Source: Stigmatella aurantiaca (lineage in GTDB: Bacteria; Myxococcota; Myxococcia; Myxococcales; Myxococcaceae). From it: DNA of 64,000 bases. The stretch lies in contig NZ_FOAP01000026.1 in assembly GCF_900109545.1 (NCBI RefSeq), forward strand, positions 1-64,000, written 5' to 3'. Positions 8,165 to 17,737 of the stretch are shown here, piece by piece (positions within the stretch are counted from its first letter, which is position 1; every line of letters begins with the position of its first letter). The notes beneath the pieces were generated by a model, which had not been told where the DNA came from, did not search any database, and worked only from the letters and a program-made list of their open reading frames with translations. The position numbers and the translations under genes were made by a program.

Positions 8165-11100
8165 ATGTTGGACATTCCCGGCTACAAGGTTCTTGGCACC
8201 ATCCGAGCGACTGGCTCGAATGTGCTCTTCCACGCGGTGCGTGAGGCCGATGGCTTGCCCGTCATCCTCAAGACGCCCATGGCGCCCACGCCAGGTCCCA
8301 GCGAGCGCGAACGCTACCGCCGGGAATTTGGAATCCTGCAGCGGCTCCGGGATGTGCGCGGCGTGGCCAAGCCCTATGCCTGTGAACTCATCCGCGAGCG
8401 GCCGGTGCTCCTGTTGGAGAGGATTCAGGGCGAGCCCTTGTCTGAGTTCGTGGCCCGGCCGCTGGGGGTCCCCCGGTGTCTCGCTGTGGCCGTCTCCCTG
8501 GCCTCGGCCCTGGCGGAGATTCACTGCCGCAATGTCATCCACAAGGACATCAAGCCCTCGAACCTCATCCTCGAACCCTCCGGCGAGGCGCGGCTCATCG
8601 ACTTCGGGGCTGCCACGCTGCAAAAGATCGAGCATCTGGATGCCGCGCCTGCTCACCTGATCGAGGGAACGCTTGCGTACATGTCGCCCGAGCAGACGGG
8701 GCGGATGAACCGGGCGGTGGACTATCGGACGGACTTCTACTCCCTGGGCGTGACGCTCTATGAGCTGCTCACGGGCCAGAGGCCTTTCCAAGGGCGTGAT
8801 GCGCTCGAGTGGTTTCACGCGCACATGGCTCAGATTCCGAGGCCGCTGCACGAGCTCAACCCCAGCGTGCCGCAAGCCCTGACGGCCATTGTGGAGAAGC
8901 TGCTGGCCAAGGTGGCCGAGGAGCGTTACCAAAGCGCCGAGGGCTTGAAGGCTGATCTCGAGCAGTGCCGCGAAGGATTGCTCCAGGACACGTTGGAAGG
9001 ATTCACTCCAGGCGCGCACGATATCCCTCACCAGTTCCAGCTGCCGCAGCGGCTCTATGGGCGGGAAGCGCAGGTCTCCACGCTGATCCAGGGCTTCGAG
9101 CGCGTCATCTCGAGCGGCAAGCCGGAGCTCTTCCTGGTCAGTGGCTACTCCGGCATCGGCAAGTCCTCGGTGGTGCATGAGCTGCACAGGCCGGTGGTGC
9201 AGCGGCGCGGGTTCTTCCTGAGCGGGAAGTTCGATCAGTTCCAACGGGACATTCCCTACGCGACCCTGGCGCAGGCCATCCGGGGGCTGATGCAGCAGCT
9301 CCTGGCGGGAGCGGATGCGGAAGTGGCGAAGTGGCGGGAGCGGCTGAATCAGGCGTGGGAGGGCGATGGCCAGGCGCTCGTGGACTTGGTGCCTCAGCTG
9401 GAGGTGTTGGTGGGCAAGCAGCCACCGCTCCAGGCGCTGCCTCCCAGTGAGACGCAGTACCGCTTCCACCGGGTGATCCGCCAGTTCCTGCAGGTGTTCG
9501 CCACTCCTGAACACCCGCTCGTGATCTTCCTCGATGATTTGCAGTGGGCAGACCTGGCGAGCCTTCAGCTCATCCAACAGGTGTTGTCCCAGCCGGACTT
9601 CCTCACCGTGCAGTGGATTGGCGCCTACCGCGACAACGAGGTGAGCCCCTCTCATCCGCTGACGCTGGTGTTGAATGAGGTGAGCAAGGCCGGTGCACGG
9701 ATCACCCGGATAGGCCTGGAGCCCTTGAGCCTGACACAGGTTGAGCAGCTGATTGGCGATACGCTCCCGGGAGTGAGGCAGGACATGGCCATCCCCCTCT
9801 CTGTCTTGGTTCACGAGAAGACCGGCGGCAACCCGTTCTTCCTCCTCCAGTGGATGGTGACGTTGAACCAAGACGGCCTGCTGGTGCGCGAGCCAGGGGG
9901 GGGCTGGCGGTGGGATGCCGCAAGCGTTCAGGCCAAGGGCTACTCGGACAATGTCGTCGACTTCATGGTGGGCAAGCTGCGCCAGCTGCCTTCCGGGTCG
10001 CAGCACCTGTTGAGGCTGGCGGCGTGCGTGGGCAATGACTTCTCACTCCAGATGCTGGGAACACTGGCGGGCCTGGAGGAGGTGGGAGACGTGGAGCAAG
10101 GGCTCGAGTCCGCGCTCCAGGAAGGCATGCTGACGCGCACGGGGCCGGAGAAGTACCGCTTCCTCCACGACCGCATCCAGCAGGCGGCCCACGCGCTCAT
10201 CTCCCAGGCGGAAGGCAGGTCCGTCCACCTGCGCATCGGCCGGTTGCTGCTGAAGAGCCTGCCACCCGGACAGGTGGGCGAGGCGATCTTCGACGTCGTG
10301 AGCCAGCTCAACGTTGGGGCGGAGCTGATGGATGAGCCTGGGGAGCGCCACCTCGCCGCGCGGCTGAACGCTGAAGCGGGCAGGAAGGCCGCTGCCGCAA
10401 TGGCGCCCCTGCCTGCCATCACCTACCTCACGGCCGCTTTCGCGCTCATTCCAGGCAACCCATGGCAGACGGATTACGGGCTGGCCTTCACAGTGCTTTC
10501 CTCCCGGGCGAAGTGCGAGCTCCAGTGCGGCAATGCCGCCGGGGCGCGCCAACTGGCGGAGGAGCTCCTTTTCCAGGCACGGACACGTGCGGACACCACC
10601 GCCGCCTACTGCCTGAAGAGCACCAGCTGTCTGGTCTCTGGCGAGATTCAGGAGGGGACTGCCTGCATGCTGGAGTGCTTGGCGAAGCTGGGCATGCCCA
10701 TGTCACAGAACCCCGCCTGGAATGAAGTCCTGGAGGCCCACGAGGAGGTATGGACGCTGCTGGGGGAGCGCTCCATCGAGAGCCTCATTGACCTGCCGCC
10801 CATGACGGACCCGGACATGAAGATGGTGATGGATGCGCTCTCCACCGCCTTCACGTCGGCCTACTTCTCCGGCCCCCAATTGCTCATCATCGTCCTGAGC
10901 CGGATGGTCTCCCTCACCTTTCGTCACGGTTTCACGGAAACGGCGATGAGAGGACTGGGTTGGTTCGGGGTGCTGACCGGCTTCATGTTCAAGCGGTACC
11001 AGGAAGGCGCTGCCCTGGGGAGGCTCGCCTATGGCCTCGTCGAGCGGCACAACATGGCCACCTGCCGCGCACAGGTGCTCTCCAGCCTGGAGAACATCAG

Positions 11101-13456
11101 CTACTGGACCCAACCTTTCTCCGCCGTGCAGGAGATCGCCCTCAGTGGGCTCCACCACGCGCTCCAGCTGGGAGACTTTCAGTCCGCGAGTTTTTTCAGC
11201 GTTTCGACCCTGGGGAATCGTCTGGTTTTGGGGCATGCCCTGGCGGACATCCACCAGGAGTCGGTCTCGCGCGGTGAGTTCCTGCACAAGGCCGGGTTTC
11301 AGGATTGCCAGGACATGCTGCTCATCTACCAGCGCTACGTGCAGCAGTTGCGCGGACACTCGCTCTCCTTCGGTACCCTGAGCGGAGAGGGCTTCGATGA
11401 GCAGGCCTTCGAGGCCAGGTTGACCTCCGGGCGCATGCCCCCCCTGCGGTGCATGTACTGGATTGTCAAACTCCAATCGCGCTTCATGTGCGGCTCTTGG
11501 GGCGAAGCACGCGAAGCCGCCGGCCGGGCTGCTGGGCTGCTGGGCTCCATGATGGGCTCCATCCTCATCAAGGATTACCACTTCTTCAGCGCCCTGACCC
11601 TGGCCGCGTGCTTTGACGAGGAAGCCCCCGGGCAGCAGCAGCAGTCCCTCCAGGCCATCCGGAGCCATCACCAGCAGCTCGTGGAGTGGGCGGAGCAGTG
11701 CGCCGAAAACTTCCGCGCGTTGGAGCGGATGGTGGCCGGTGAGCTGGCCCGTCTCGAGGGGAGGGGGGATGAGGCAACGTGTGCTTACGAGGAGGCCATC
11801 TGCGCGGCGAGAGAGCGCGGTGCCATCCACTGTGTGGCGCTGGCCAGCGAGCTGGCGGCAAACTTCTGGCGCACGCGGAAGGCGTCCATCGTCTCTCATG
11901 CGTTCGCGCGCGAGGCCCGGGCGGCGTATCTGCGATGGGGCGCCCGGGGCAAGGTTCAGCACCTGGATGCGCAGTGGCCGCACATCGAGGCGCCGGTGCC
12001 GGCCGACGGCAGCAGTACCAGCAGCACGGAATCAGCCCAGATCGACGCCATCACGGTGGTCAAGACCCAGCAAGCCATCTCGGGTGAGATTGTCCTGGAG
12101 CGGCTGGTGACCACGCTGCTCCAGGCAGCCATCGAGAATGCAGGCGCTCAGCGAGGCGCCCTGTTGCTGCCGGGCGGGGATGCGCTCTCGGTGGCGGCCA
12201 CCTCCAGCGCTTTGCCGGGCAATCCCTTTGCCCCGCCAGGGCAGGACTCGATGCAGGCGTTGCCGTGGACGATCCTCACCTATGTCCGGCGCACCCATGA
12301 GGCGGTGCTCATTGGGGATGCCTCCAAGCCCCACCCGTTCTCGTCTGATGCGTATCTGACGCGCAGCAAGGCGCGCTCGGTGTTGTGCCTGCCGTTGATG
12401 CGCCAGGAGCAATTCTCCGGAGCGCTGTATCTGGAGAACAACCTGGCCACCAACGCCTTCAGTCCCGCGCGTCTGGCGTTGCTCGGACACATTGCCTCGC
12501 AGGCGGCTATCTCCATTGAGAATGCACGGCTCTATGCGGACGTGGAGCGTGCCCGGGCGGAGCTGCGGGAGGCGAACGATGCGCTTGAGCAGCGGGTGAA
12601 CGAACGCACGCGCGAGCTCACGCAGGCTCAGGCCCGGCTGGTGGACACCGCGCGCGCGGTCGGAATGGCCGAGGTGGCCTCCAACGTGCTGCACAACGTG
12701 GGCAACGTGCTCACCAGCGCCGTCATCAACCTGGAGATGATGCAGCACGCGGCCGGCTCCTCACGCATCGGCCGGTTGAAGCAGGCCACCACCCTGCTCC
12801 TGAAGCACCGCGAGGGCTTGGCGGACTTCCTGGCCCCAGGGGCGCGCGGTGGCAAACTGCCGGGCTATCTGGCCGCGCTGGCTGAAGAGCTCATCGGAGA
12901 GCAGACGCGCTTGGTGGAAGACATCGACGCGATGAGCCGGCACATCGCGCACATCCGTGCCATCGTCCATGTGCAGCAGACGTATGCCAGGACGTCGCTG
13001 CTGACGGAGGAGTGCAGCCTGGCCCAGCTCATCGAGGATGCCCTGCGCATCCAGATGGCGGCGCTCAACCGTCACGGGGTGGCCGTCCGGCGCGAGATAG
13101 CTCCGGTCCCCACGCTGAAGGTGGACAAGCACAAGGTGTTGCAGATTCTCATCAACCTCATCAGCAATGCGAAGCACGCGCTGGACGGGGTGCCCGAGGG
13201 AAATCGCAACATGTGTGTGCGGCTGGTGGTGGAGGGCAACCGGGTACGTATTCAAATAGAGGATGATGGCAGGGGCATCACACCGGAGATACGGGAGAAG
13301 CTCTTCACGCACGGCTTCACCACGCGTCATGACGGCCACGGCTTCGGCTTGCACTCGAGCGCGCTGGCGGCGCAGATGCTGGGGGGCCACCTCACGCTGG
13401 AGAGTGAGGGCGCGGGCAAGGGCGCCGTGGCCACGCTTGAGTTTCCGCTCTCTTGA
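8165..13456 (+). CDS. Trifunctional Ser/Thr kinase / AAA ATPase / GAF-histidine kinase
   Basis: 1763 residues with the architecture common in myxobacteria. A protein kinase domain spans about 1-275, with the catalytic loop reading HKDIKPSN (126-133) and DFG at 146-148. An AAA/NACHT-like ATPase begins near 290, with Walker A GYSGIGKSS near 328 and IFLDDLQWAD. A long helical TPR-like region spans about 550-1280. A GAF domain spans about 1300-1460, followed by a coiled coil. The histidine kinase part has HNVGN near 1510 as the likely phospho-acceptor box, then NLISNAKHAL, DDGRGI and GHGFGLH in the ATPase domain. There is no membrane segment, so it is a cytoplasmic sensor. GAGGA lies 9 bases before the ATG. 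No response regulator gene is adjacent, so its partner is unlinked. Confidence 0.93.
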   Translation: MLDIPGYKVLGTIRATGSNVLFHAVREADGLPVILKTPMAPTPGPSERERYRREFGILQRLRDVRGVAKPYACELIRERPVLLLERIQGEPLSEFVARPLGVPRCLAVAVSLASALAEIHCRNVIHKDIKPSNLILEPSGEARLIDFGAATLQKIEHLDAAPAHLIEGTLAYMSPEQTGRMNRAVDYRTDFYSLGVTLYELLTGQRPFQGRDALEWFHAHMAQIPRPLHELNPSVPQALTAIVEKLLAKVAEERYQSAEGLKADLEQCREGLLQDTLEGFTPGAHDIPHQFQLPQRLYGREAQVSTLIQGFERVISSGKPELFLVSGYSGIGKSSVVHELHRPVVQRRGFFLSGKFDQFQRDIPYATLAQAIRGLMQQLLAGADAEVAKWRERLNQAWEGDGQALVDLVPQLEVLVGKQPPLQALPPSETQYRFHRVIRQFLQVFATPEHPLVIFLDDLQWADLASLQLIQQVLSQPDFLTVQWIGAYRDNEVSPSHPLTLVLNEVSKAGARITRIGLEPLSLTQVEQLIGDTLPGVRQDMAIPLSVLVHEKTGGNPFFLLQWMVTLNQDGLLVREPGGGWRWDAASVQAKGYSDNVVDFMVGKLRQLPSGSQHLLRLAACVGNDFSLQMLGTLAGLEEVGDVEQGLESALQEGMLTRTGPEKYRFLHDRIQQAAHALISQAEGRSVHLRIGRLLLKSLPPGQVGEAIFDVVSQLNVGAELMDEPGERHLAARLNAEAGRKAAAAMAPLPAITYLTAAFALIPGNPWQTDYGLAFTVLSSRAKCELQCGNAAGARQLAEELLFQARTRADTTAAYCLKSTSCLVSGEIQEGTACMLECLAKLGMPMSQNPAWNEVLEAHEEVWTLLGERSIESLIDLPPMTDPDMKMVMDALSTAFTSAYFSGPQLLIIVLSRMVSLTFRHGFTETAMRGLGWFGVLTGFMFKRYQEGAALGRLAYGLVERHNMATCRAQVLSSLENISYWTQPFSAVQEIALSGLHHALQLGDFQSASFFSVSTLGNRLVLGHALADIHQESVSRGEFLHKAGFQDCQDMLLIYQRYVQQLRGHSLSFGTLSGEGFDEQAFEARLTSGRMPPLRCMYWIVKLQSRFMCGSWGEAREAAGRAAGLLGSMMGSILIKDYHFFSALTLAACFDEEAPGQQQQSLQAIRSHHQQLVEWAEQCAENFRALERMVAGELARLEGRGDEATCAYEEAICAARERGAIHCVALASELAANFWRTRKASIVSHAFAREARAAYLRWGARGKVQHLDAQWPHIEAPVPADGSSTSSTESAQIDAITVVKTQQAISGEIVLERLVTTLLQAAIENAGAQRGALLLPGGDALSVAATSSALPGNPFAPPGQDSMQALPWTILTYVRRTHEAVLIGDASKPHPFSSDAYLTRSKARSVLCLPLMRQEQFSGALYLENNLATNAFSPARLALLGHIASQAAISIENARLYADVERARAELREANDALEQRVNERTRELTQAQARLVDTARAVGMAEVASNVLHNVGNVLTSAVINLEMMQHAAGSSRIGRLKQATTLLLKHREGLADFLAPGARGGKLPGYLAALAEELIGEQTRLVEDIDAMSRHIAHIRAIVHVQQTYARTSLLTEECSLAQLIEDALRIQMAALNRHGVAVRREIAPVPTLKVDKHKVLQILINLISNAKHALDGVPEGNRNMCVRLVVEGNRVRIQIEDDGRGITPEIREKLFTHGFTTRHDGHGFGLHSSALAAQMLGGHLTLESEGAGKGAVATLEFPLS

Positions 13457-13516
13457 GTCCGGGCACCGCCGGATGCCGTCCGGTACGCCAGGACGGGCAC
13501 GGCGAACGTGTACGGA

Positions 13517-13708
13517 CTAAGGAGTCTCCAACGGCGCGATGCGCGCGCGCAGCCGGGCTGCCTCCTGCCGCGTTTTCTCCAGGGCGAGTTGGAGGGCCTT
13601 CTGCTCGCGCGCATGCCGTGCCCGCTGCTGGTCCATCTCGGCCCGGACCTGCTGAAGCTCCTTCTTGACCGCGCCCAGCTTGTCGCGAAGCTCCTGGGCG
13701 TCGCTCAT
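13517..13708 (-). CDS. Small coiled-coil protein (63 residues)
   Basis: Starts MSDAQELRDKLGAVKKELQQ and is charged and heptad-like throughout, so almost wholly a predicted coiled coil. Its ATG overlaps the stop of the upstream gene (ATGA, 13705-13708), strongly suggesting translational coupling. Aligned without gaps, about 24 of 55 residues match the N-terminus of that upstream gene product, so it looks like a duplicated oligomerisation module. The function is unknown; it could hetero-oligomerise with its neighbour. It is the last gene of the alaS-led operon and converges on the large histidine kinase gene. Confidence 0.7.
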   Translation of the reverse strand: MSDAQELRDKLGAVKKELQQVRAEMDQQRARHAREQKALQLALEKTRQEAARLRARIAPLETP

Positions 13709-14703
13709 GGCCACACCCGCTGCTTCACCGCCTGGAAGAGCAGCTCCGCGAAGAGTTCCTGGCCTCGCTCCTCGTGGACCAGGGGCAGGCTGAAGCGGGG
13801 CAGGGCCAGGAGCCGATCGTCCCGGACGGCCTGCGGCGCCCGTTGATGCAGCTCGCCCGTCAGATTGTGCAGGCTCTCGTGCAGGGAGGCTCCCCGGCGT
13901 GCGCCCAGGCCCTGGAACTGGGTGCCCTGGGTGAAGACCACCCGGAGTCCTTCGACGTAGGCCCAGAGGAACTGGCTGTGCTCTTCCTTTTTGACCTCCT
14001 GCACCTTCAGCTCCTGGGCGGAGAAGCCCCTTCGGCCGACCAGGGGCTGGGCTTCTGGAAGGGTCCACTCCAGTTGTTTCTCCACCGAGAGGGTGAGCCG
14101 CCGGCCCCGGACCAGCAGCTTCAGGCTGTCATAGGGCAGTTGCTCGCGCCGGCCCCGGGCATCCTCCAGGTGAAGGGCCTGCGCCTCCAGCGTGAAGCGG
14201 CGCACGGTCATCACCCCTCCGGCGGAAGGGTGGGGGATTTCACGGCTCACCGCCAGGAAGCCCTCGGCGTGGAGCGCCTGGCGCATCGCCTCCGCCTCGG
14301 CAACGGACGCGCGCGCCATGACGCAGGGCAGGGGCATGGCGGCCCGCAGCCGCACATCGGCGGGAGGCAATCCGGTCAGCCGAGACAGGGCGGGCACGGC
14401 CGGCTCCAACGGCTCGGGACGCCGGACGAGCGCGACGAGCACGGAGGGCGGCACCGGCGGGGGCGCTGGGAGGAGCACCGCTTGCTGCAGGGCCTCGGCC
14501 TTCCGCTGCGCTTGGGCTTGCAGGGCTTCTTCGTGACGGCGCTGGAGCGCCGCCACCTCTCGCCGCGCCGCTTCCAGCTCCTGCTGGAGCGCGTCCCGCT
14601 CCCGTTCGTGGTACCTGCGCAGCTTCTCGAGGTGGGCCTTGGAGCGCTGAAGCTCCGCCTGGGCGGCTTCCAACCGGGTGCGCAGCTCACGGGTTCCGCT
14701 CAT
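13705..14703 (-). CDS. Hypothetical protein with N-terminal coiled coil
   Basis: 332 residues. Residues 1-75 form a long charged coiled coil rich in Glu, Arg, Gln and Ala. A Pro-rich hinge (PAPPPVPPS) leads to a globular alpha/beta region of about 240 residues that I do not recognise. There is no signal peptide or membrane helix, so it is probably cytoplasmic. Its start is one base after the stop of the PilZ-Hsp70 gene, and its own stop overlaps the small coiled-coil gene. Operon context suggests work with the Hsp70-like protein, for example as a client adaptor; this is inference only. Confidence 0.75.
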   Translation of the reverse strand: MSGTRELRTRLEAAQAELQRSKAHLEKLRRYHERERDALQQELEAARREVAALQRRHEEALQAQAQRKAEALQQAVLLPAPPPVPPSVLVALVRRPEPLEPAVPALSRLTGLPPADVRLRAAMPLPCVMARASVAEAEAMRQALHAEGFLAVSREIPHPSAGGVMTVRRFTLEAQALHLEDARGRREQLPYDSLKLLVRGRRLTLSVEKQLEWTLPEAQPLVGRRGFSAQELKVQEVKKEEHSQFLWAYVEGLRVVFTQGTQFQGLGARRGASLHESLHNLTGELHQRAPQAVRDDRLLALPRFSLPLVHEERGQELFAELLFQAVKQRVWP

Positions 14704-14704
14704 G

Positions 14705-17077
14705 TCAGCGCTTCCCGAAGAGCTTCTTCAGCCCGGAGAAAAGGCCACTGGGGCGCGCCTCGGGCTCGCTGGGCAGCGGCGAGCGGGCGAAGAGCGCCTC
14801 CTTGCCCGCATCGTCCAGGTCCCCGGAGGCCAGCGGGGCGGGTTGCCGCTTCGCGCCGGGCAGGGTGGTCTCCAGGGAGAGGATGCCGTCCTGGGAGAGC
14901 GAGAAGTGAAACTCCGCCTCTCCCGCGCGCTCGAGCGGGAAGCTGAGCTCTCCCAGGTACTCGTTCTCCAGCGCGAGCAGCGAGGTGCCCTGGAAGAGCG
15001 CCAGGGTCAGCGGCCCGGGCGTGACGGGAAGCACGAGCGTCTTGTCCGCGGGCAGCCGGGTGTTGCGCTCGAAGACCCGGCGGAAGGCGCCGCCCTGGTC
15101 CGCCACGCCCAGGGGAACCGAGAGGACATCCGAGATGGTGGCCCCCGGCTTGCCGGATTCGATCTCCAGCAAGGAGCGCCCCAGCAACGCGGCGCCCTGG
15201 GCGGCGGCGCTCAGCGGGTCCACATCCGCGCGGACCGGCACGCCCAGGCTCTCCTCCAGCCGCCGGCGGACCAGGGGCGCCCGGCTCTGGCCTCCCACGA
15301 GCACCACGGCATCCAGGCCCTGGGGCGTCAGGGCGCTCGACTCCAGCACCTGCCGGGTGACCTCCGTCACGCGGTGCGCGAGGTCCGCGGTGAGCGCTTC
15401 GAGGCGCTCCCGGCTCAGGCTGGCCGTGACGCCGGGCGCCAGCGGAACGGACGTCTCCTCCTGCTCACTGAGGGCCACCTTGGCGGTCTCGGCGGCGGCG
15501 CGCAGGGGGTTCCAGTCGAGCGGGTGCTCGGGCAGGGGCAAGCCCCGGTCGCGCAGCTCCCCGAGCAGGGCCTCCGCGATGCGCGCGTCGAAGTCCATGC
15601 CGCCCAGCGTCGCGTCCCAGCCGGTGGTGACGACCTCCAGGTCATCTCCCGTGACCTGGATGACGGAGACTTCGAGGCCGCCGCCGCCGAGATCCACCAC
15701 GAGGACGCGCTTGCGCGCCAGGCCCCGGCCATGGCCGTAGGCGAGCGTCGCCGCCACGGGGGCATTGAGCATGCGGGGGACGGTCAGCCCCGCGCGCTCG
15801 GCCGCCTCGCGCAGGACCGCGCGCTGCCGGGCATCGAAGTAGGCGGGAACGCACAGCACCGCGCGCGTGACGTCCCGGCCCAGGAACGCGCTGGCGGTGG
15901 CCCTGAGCTCTCCGAGCAGGTGGGCCGCGAACTCGCCCAGGGAGAGGACGCGGCCCTGGAGCTCGACGCTCGCGTCACCGGAGGCATCGGCCGTGAGGGT
16001 CAGGGGCAGCCCCACGAAGCCACGGAGCCGGGGCGAGCTGGCGCGCAGCCCGAGCAGGCGCTTGAGGCCGGTGGCGGCATGGCGGGGGGCCCGGGTGGCC
16101 TCGGCCTGCGCGGCCTCTCCGGCGAGCAGGTGCCCCGCTGCGCTCACCCCCATCATGGAGGGAACCGCCCAGGCTCCGGTGTCCCCCACGGGGATGAGCT
16201 GGGCCTCCCCTTCGTGGAACACCGCGACCCGGGACTGCGCCGTCCCGAGATCAATGCCCAGCACCACCTCGGGTCCGGCAGGGGCGGCCGGAAGGCGATC
16301 GGGCACTTCGAGCACGCTCCGGCGGCGGCTCCGGAATTCGGGTCCCTTGCGAAGGGGCTCGGGCGCAAGAGGCGTGCCGGCGGGAGGTGCTTCCGGTGTG
16401 GGCGCTGAAGGCGGAGGCGCGGGGGCAGGAAGGACTTCGTGGACGGGCGCCTGCGCCGGAGGAGGCGCGGGCGCCTGGAACGGTGCAGGCGTGGGCGCCA
16501 CCGGCCGGAAGGACATCATGGGCTCTGGCGGCGGCGCGGCGGGCGCCGGCAGGGGCACGGGCACCGGCGTGGGCGTGGGGCCGCGGGCCATGGGCGGAGG
16601 TTCGACGGGGGCCGGAGGCCGGGAAACCGCCGCCGGGACCGTGGCCTTGCGGATCAACCCGGGCGGGGGCGCCACAGGGGCCGCTGGAGAAGGCGGCGCC
16701 GGAGCCTGCTGGGGCGGCTCCTCGGCGGGAGCGCTGACCTCGGGCGAAGGGAGGGGCTCACCGTTGCGCCGGGCCACCACCCGGTCCAGCAGGGCCTTGC
16801 TGGGGGCATCCAGCTTCGTGAAGCGCACCGTCATCCCCGAGCGCCCGCCGCCCTCGTCCAGCTGCGCCTTCACGACGATGCCCTCGCCCCGCAGCAGGCG
16901 CGCGCCCCCGGCGAGGACGAACTCAAAGGCCAGCGCGGTGCCCTCTTCCTTGGGTGCCCGGGTGGCGATGAACACCCCACCGCGCGCCACGTTGGCGCCG
17001 TACTTGTCGATGAACTCCTCGTCCGTGGTGTACGGAAGGCGGATGCGCAGCGGGATGAGCTTGGGCGCGACCGTCAC
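14705..17077 (-). CDS. PilZ-like domain fused to an Hsp70 (DnaK-type) protein
   Basis: 790 residues. Residues 1-105 resemble the myxobacterial TIGR02266 PilZ-like family (NVARGGVFI), but the c-di-GMP signature is imperfect: Ala replaces the usual Ser and no clear RxxxR is visible. A Pro/Ala-rich linker of about 150 residues follows. The Hsp70 nucleotide-binding domain starts near 270 (VLGIDLGTAQSRVAVF), with VLVVDLGGGG and VVLVGGQSRAP as phosphate and adenosine motifs. A beta-type substrate domain follows, without the helical lid or the EEVD-like end of DnaK. The C-terminus (LFSGLKKLFGKR) is basic. The start is GTG. The gene is 21 bases after a lipoprotein gene and one base before a coiled-coil gene. 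A specialised chaperone is inferred; the client is unknown. Confidence 0.85.
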   Translation of the reverse strand: MTVAPKLIPLRIRLPYTTDEEFIDKYGANVARGGVFIATRAPKEEGTALAFEFVLAGGARLLRGEGIVVKAQLDEGGGRSGMTVRFTKLDAPSKALLDRVVARRNGEPLPSPEVSAPAEEPPQQAPAPPSPAAPVAPPPGLIRKATVPAAVSRPPAPVEPPPMARGPTPTPVPVPLPAPAAPPPEPMMSFRPVAPTPAPFQAPAPPPAQAPVHEVLPAPAPPPSAPTPEAPPAGTPLAPEPLRKGPEFRSRRRSVLEVPDRLPAAPAGPEVVLGIDLGTAQSRVAVFHEGEAQLIPVGDTGAWAVPSMMGVSAAGHLLAGEAAQAEATRAPRHAATGLKRLLGLRASSPRLRGFVGLPLTLTADASGDASVELQGRVLSLGEFAAHLLGELRATASAFLGRDVTRAVLCVPAYFDARQRAVLREAAERAGLTVPRMLNAPVAATLAYGHGRGLARKRVLVVDLGGGGLEVSVIQVTGDDLEVVTTGWDATLGGMDFDARIAEALLGELRDRGLPLPEHPLDWNPLRAAAETAKVALSEQEETSVPLAPGVTASLSRERLEALTADLAHRVTEVTRQVLESSALTPQGLDAVVLVGGQSRAPLVRRRLEESLGVPVRADVDPLSAAAQGAALLGRSLLEIESGKPGATISDVLSVPLGVADQGGAFRRVFERNTRLPADKTLVLPVTPGPLTLALFQGTSLLALENEYLGELSFPLERAGEAEFHFSLSQDGILSLETTLPGAKRQPAPLASGDLDDAGKEALFARSPLPSEPEARPSGLFSGLKKLFGKR

Positions 17078-17098
17078 CGTTGCCGCCTCACGGAGGGT

Positions 17099-17737
17099 TC
17101 ACTGGAGCGCGAGGCGGACATCTCCGCTGGGGGAGGGAAGCACCAGCGTCAGTCCAGCACCCAGGGCCGAGGGTGGAACTTCGAAAAAGAGGATGACTTC
17201 GGAGCGCTCGTCCGGGCTCCAGGTCCGCTGCAACGGCCGCGTCCCGGCGACGATCTGAACGTCCCGGGCCACGGCGTAAATCTGGCCCGCTGGGTCCACC
17301 AGCTTCACCGGGTCCAGGGACAGGGCGGTGGCCGCGGGCCCCACGTTCTGGGTGATGAGCTGAACGCGAAGGAACAGGTCCTCGGTGGTGAGCGCGACCT
17401 TCCCGGAGCCCTGGACGCCGTGCGAGGCCTCCATGCCCAGGAGCTTCACGGCCACCGAGCCCACGTGCACGGTCTCGTTCGGCTCGGGGGGAAAGAGCTT
17501 CTGCTTCTGGGCGTACTCCTGGCCCGAGGCCAGGCCCGCCAGGGCCGCGTTGGGATCCTCGGGGGCGGACGGCGTTCCCCGAGGCCCGGACGGCGTCCCA
17601 CCGCGCCCCACGCGGTCCACCTCGGCCCGCAGCTTGGAGAGCGTGCGGTCCTCGGAAGGTGGAGCCTCCTCCTTCGGACAGCCCCCCACGAGGGCCGCCG
17701 TCAGGAGGAGCGGGGCGAGGCGGGAGCGCACCCTCAT
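17099..17737 (-). CDS. Putative lipoprotein of unknown function
   Basis: 212 residues. The N-terminal signal (MRVRSRLAPLLLTAALVGGC) ends in a lipobox, so membrane anchoring by lipidation is likely. A Gly/Pro/Ser-rich linker with two similar GTPSGPRGTPSAP-like units leads to a beta-rich domain with NETVHVGSVAVKLLGME and WSPDERSEVILFFEVP, resembling DUF4352-like extracellular beta domains. The ATG overlaps the alaS stop (ATGA, 17734-17737). A longer in-frame extension inside alaS is rejected in favour of this start with its clear signal peptide. Confidence 0.78.
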   Translation of the reverse strand: MRVRSRLAPLLLTAALVGGCPKEEAPPSEDRTLSKLRAEVDRVGRGGTPSGPRGTPSAPEDPNAALAGLASGQEYAQKQKLFPPEPNETVHVGSVAVKLLGMEASHGVQGSGKVALTTEDLFLRVQLITQNVGPAATALSLDPVKLVDPAGQIYAVARDVQIVAGTRPLQRTWSPDERSEVILFFEVPPSALGAGLTLVLPSPSGDVRLALQ

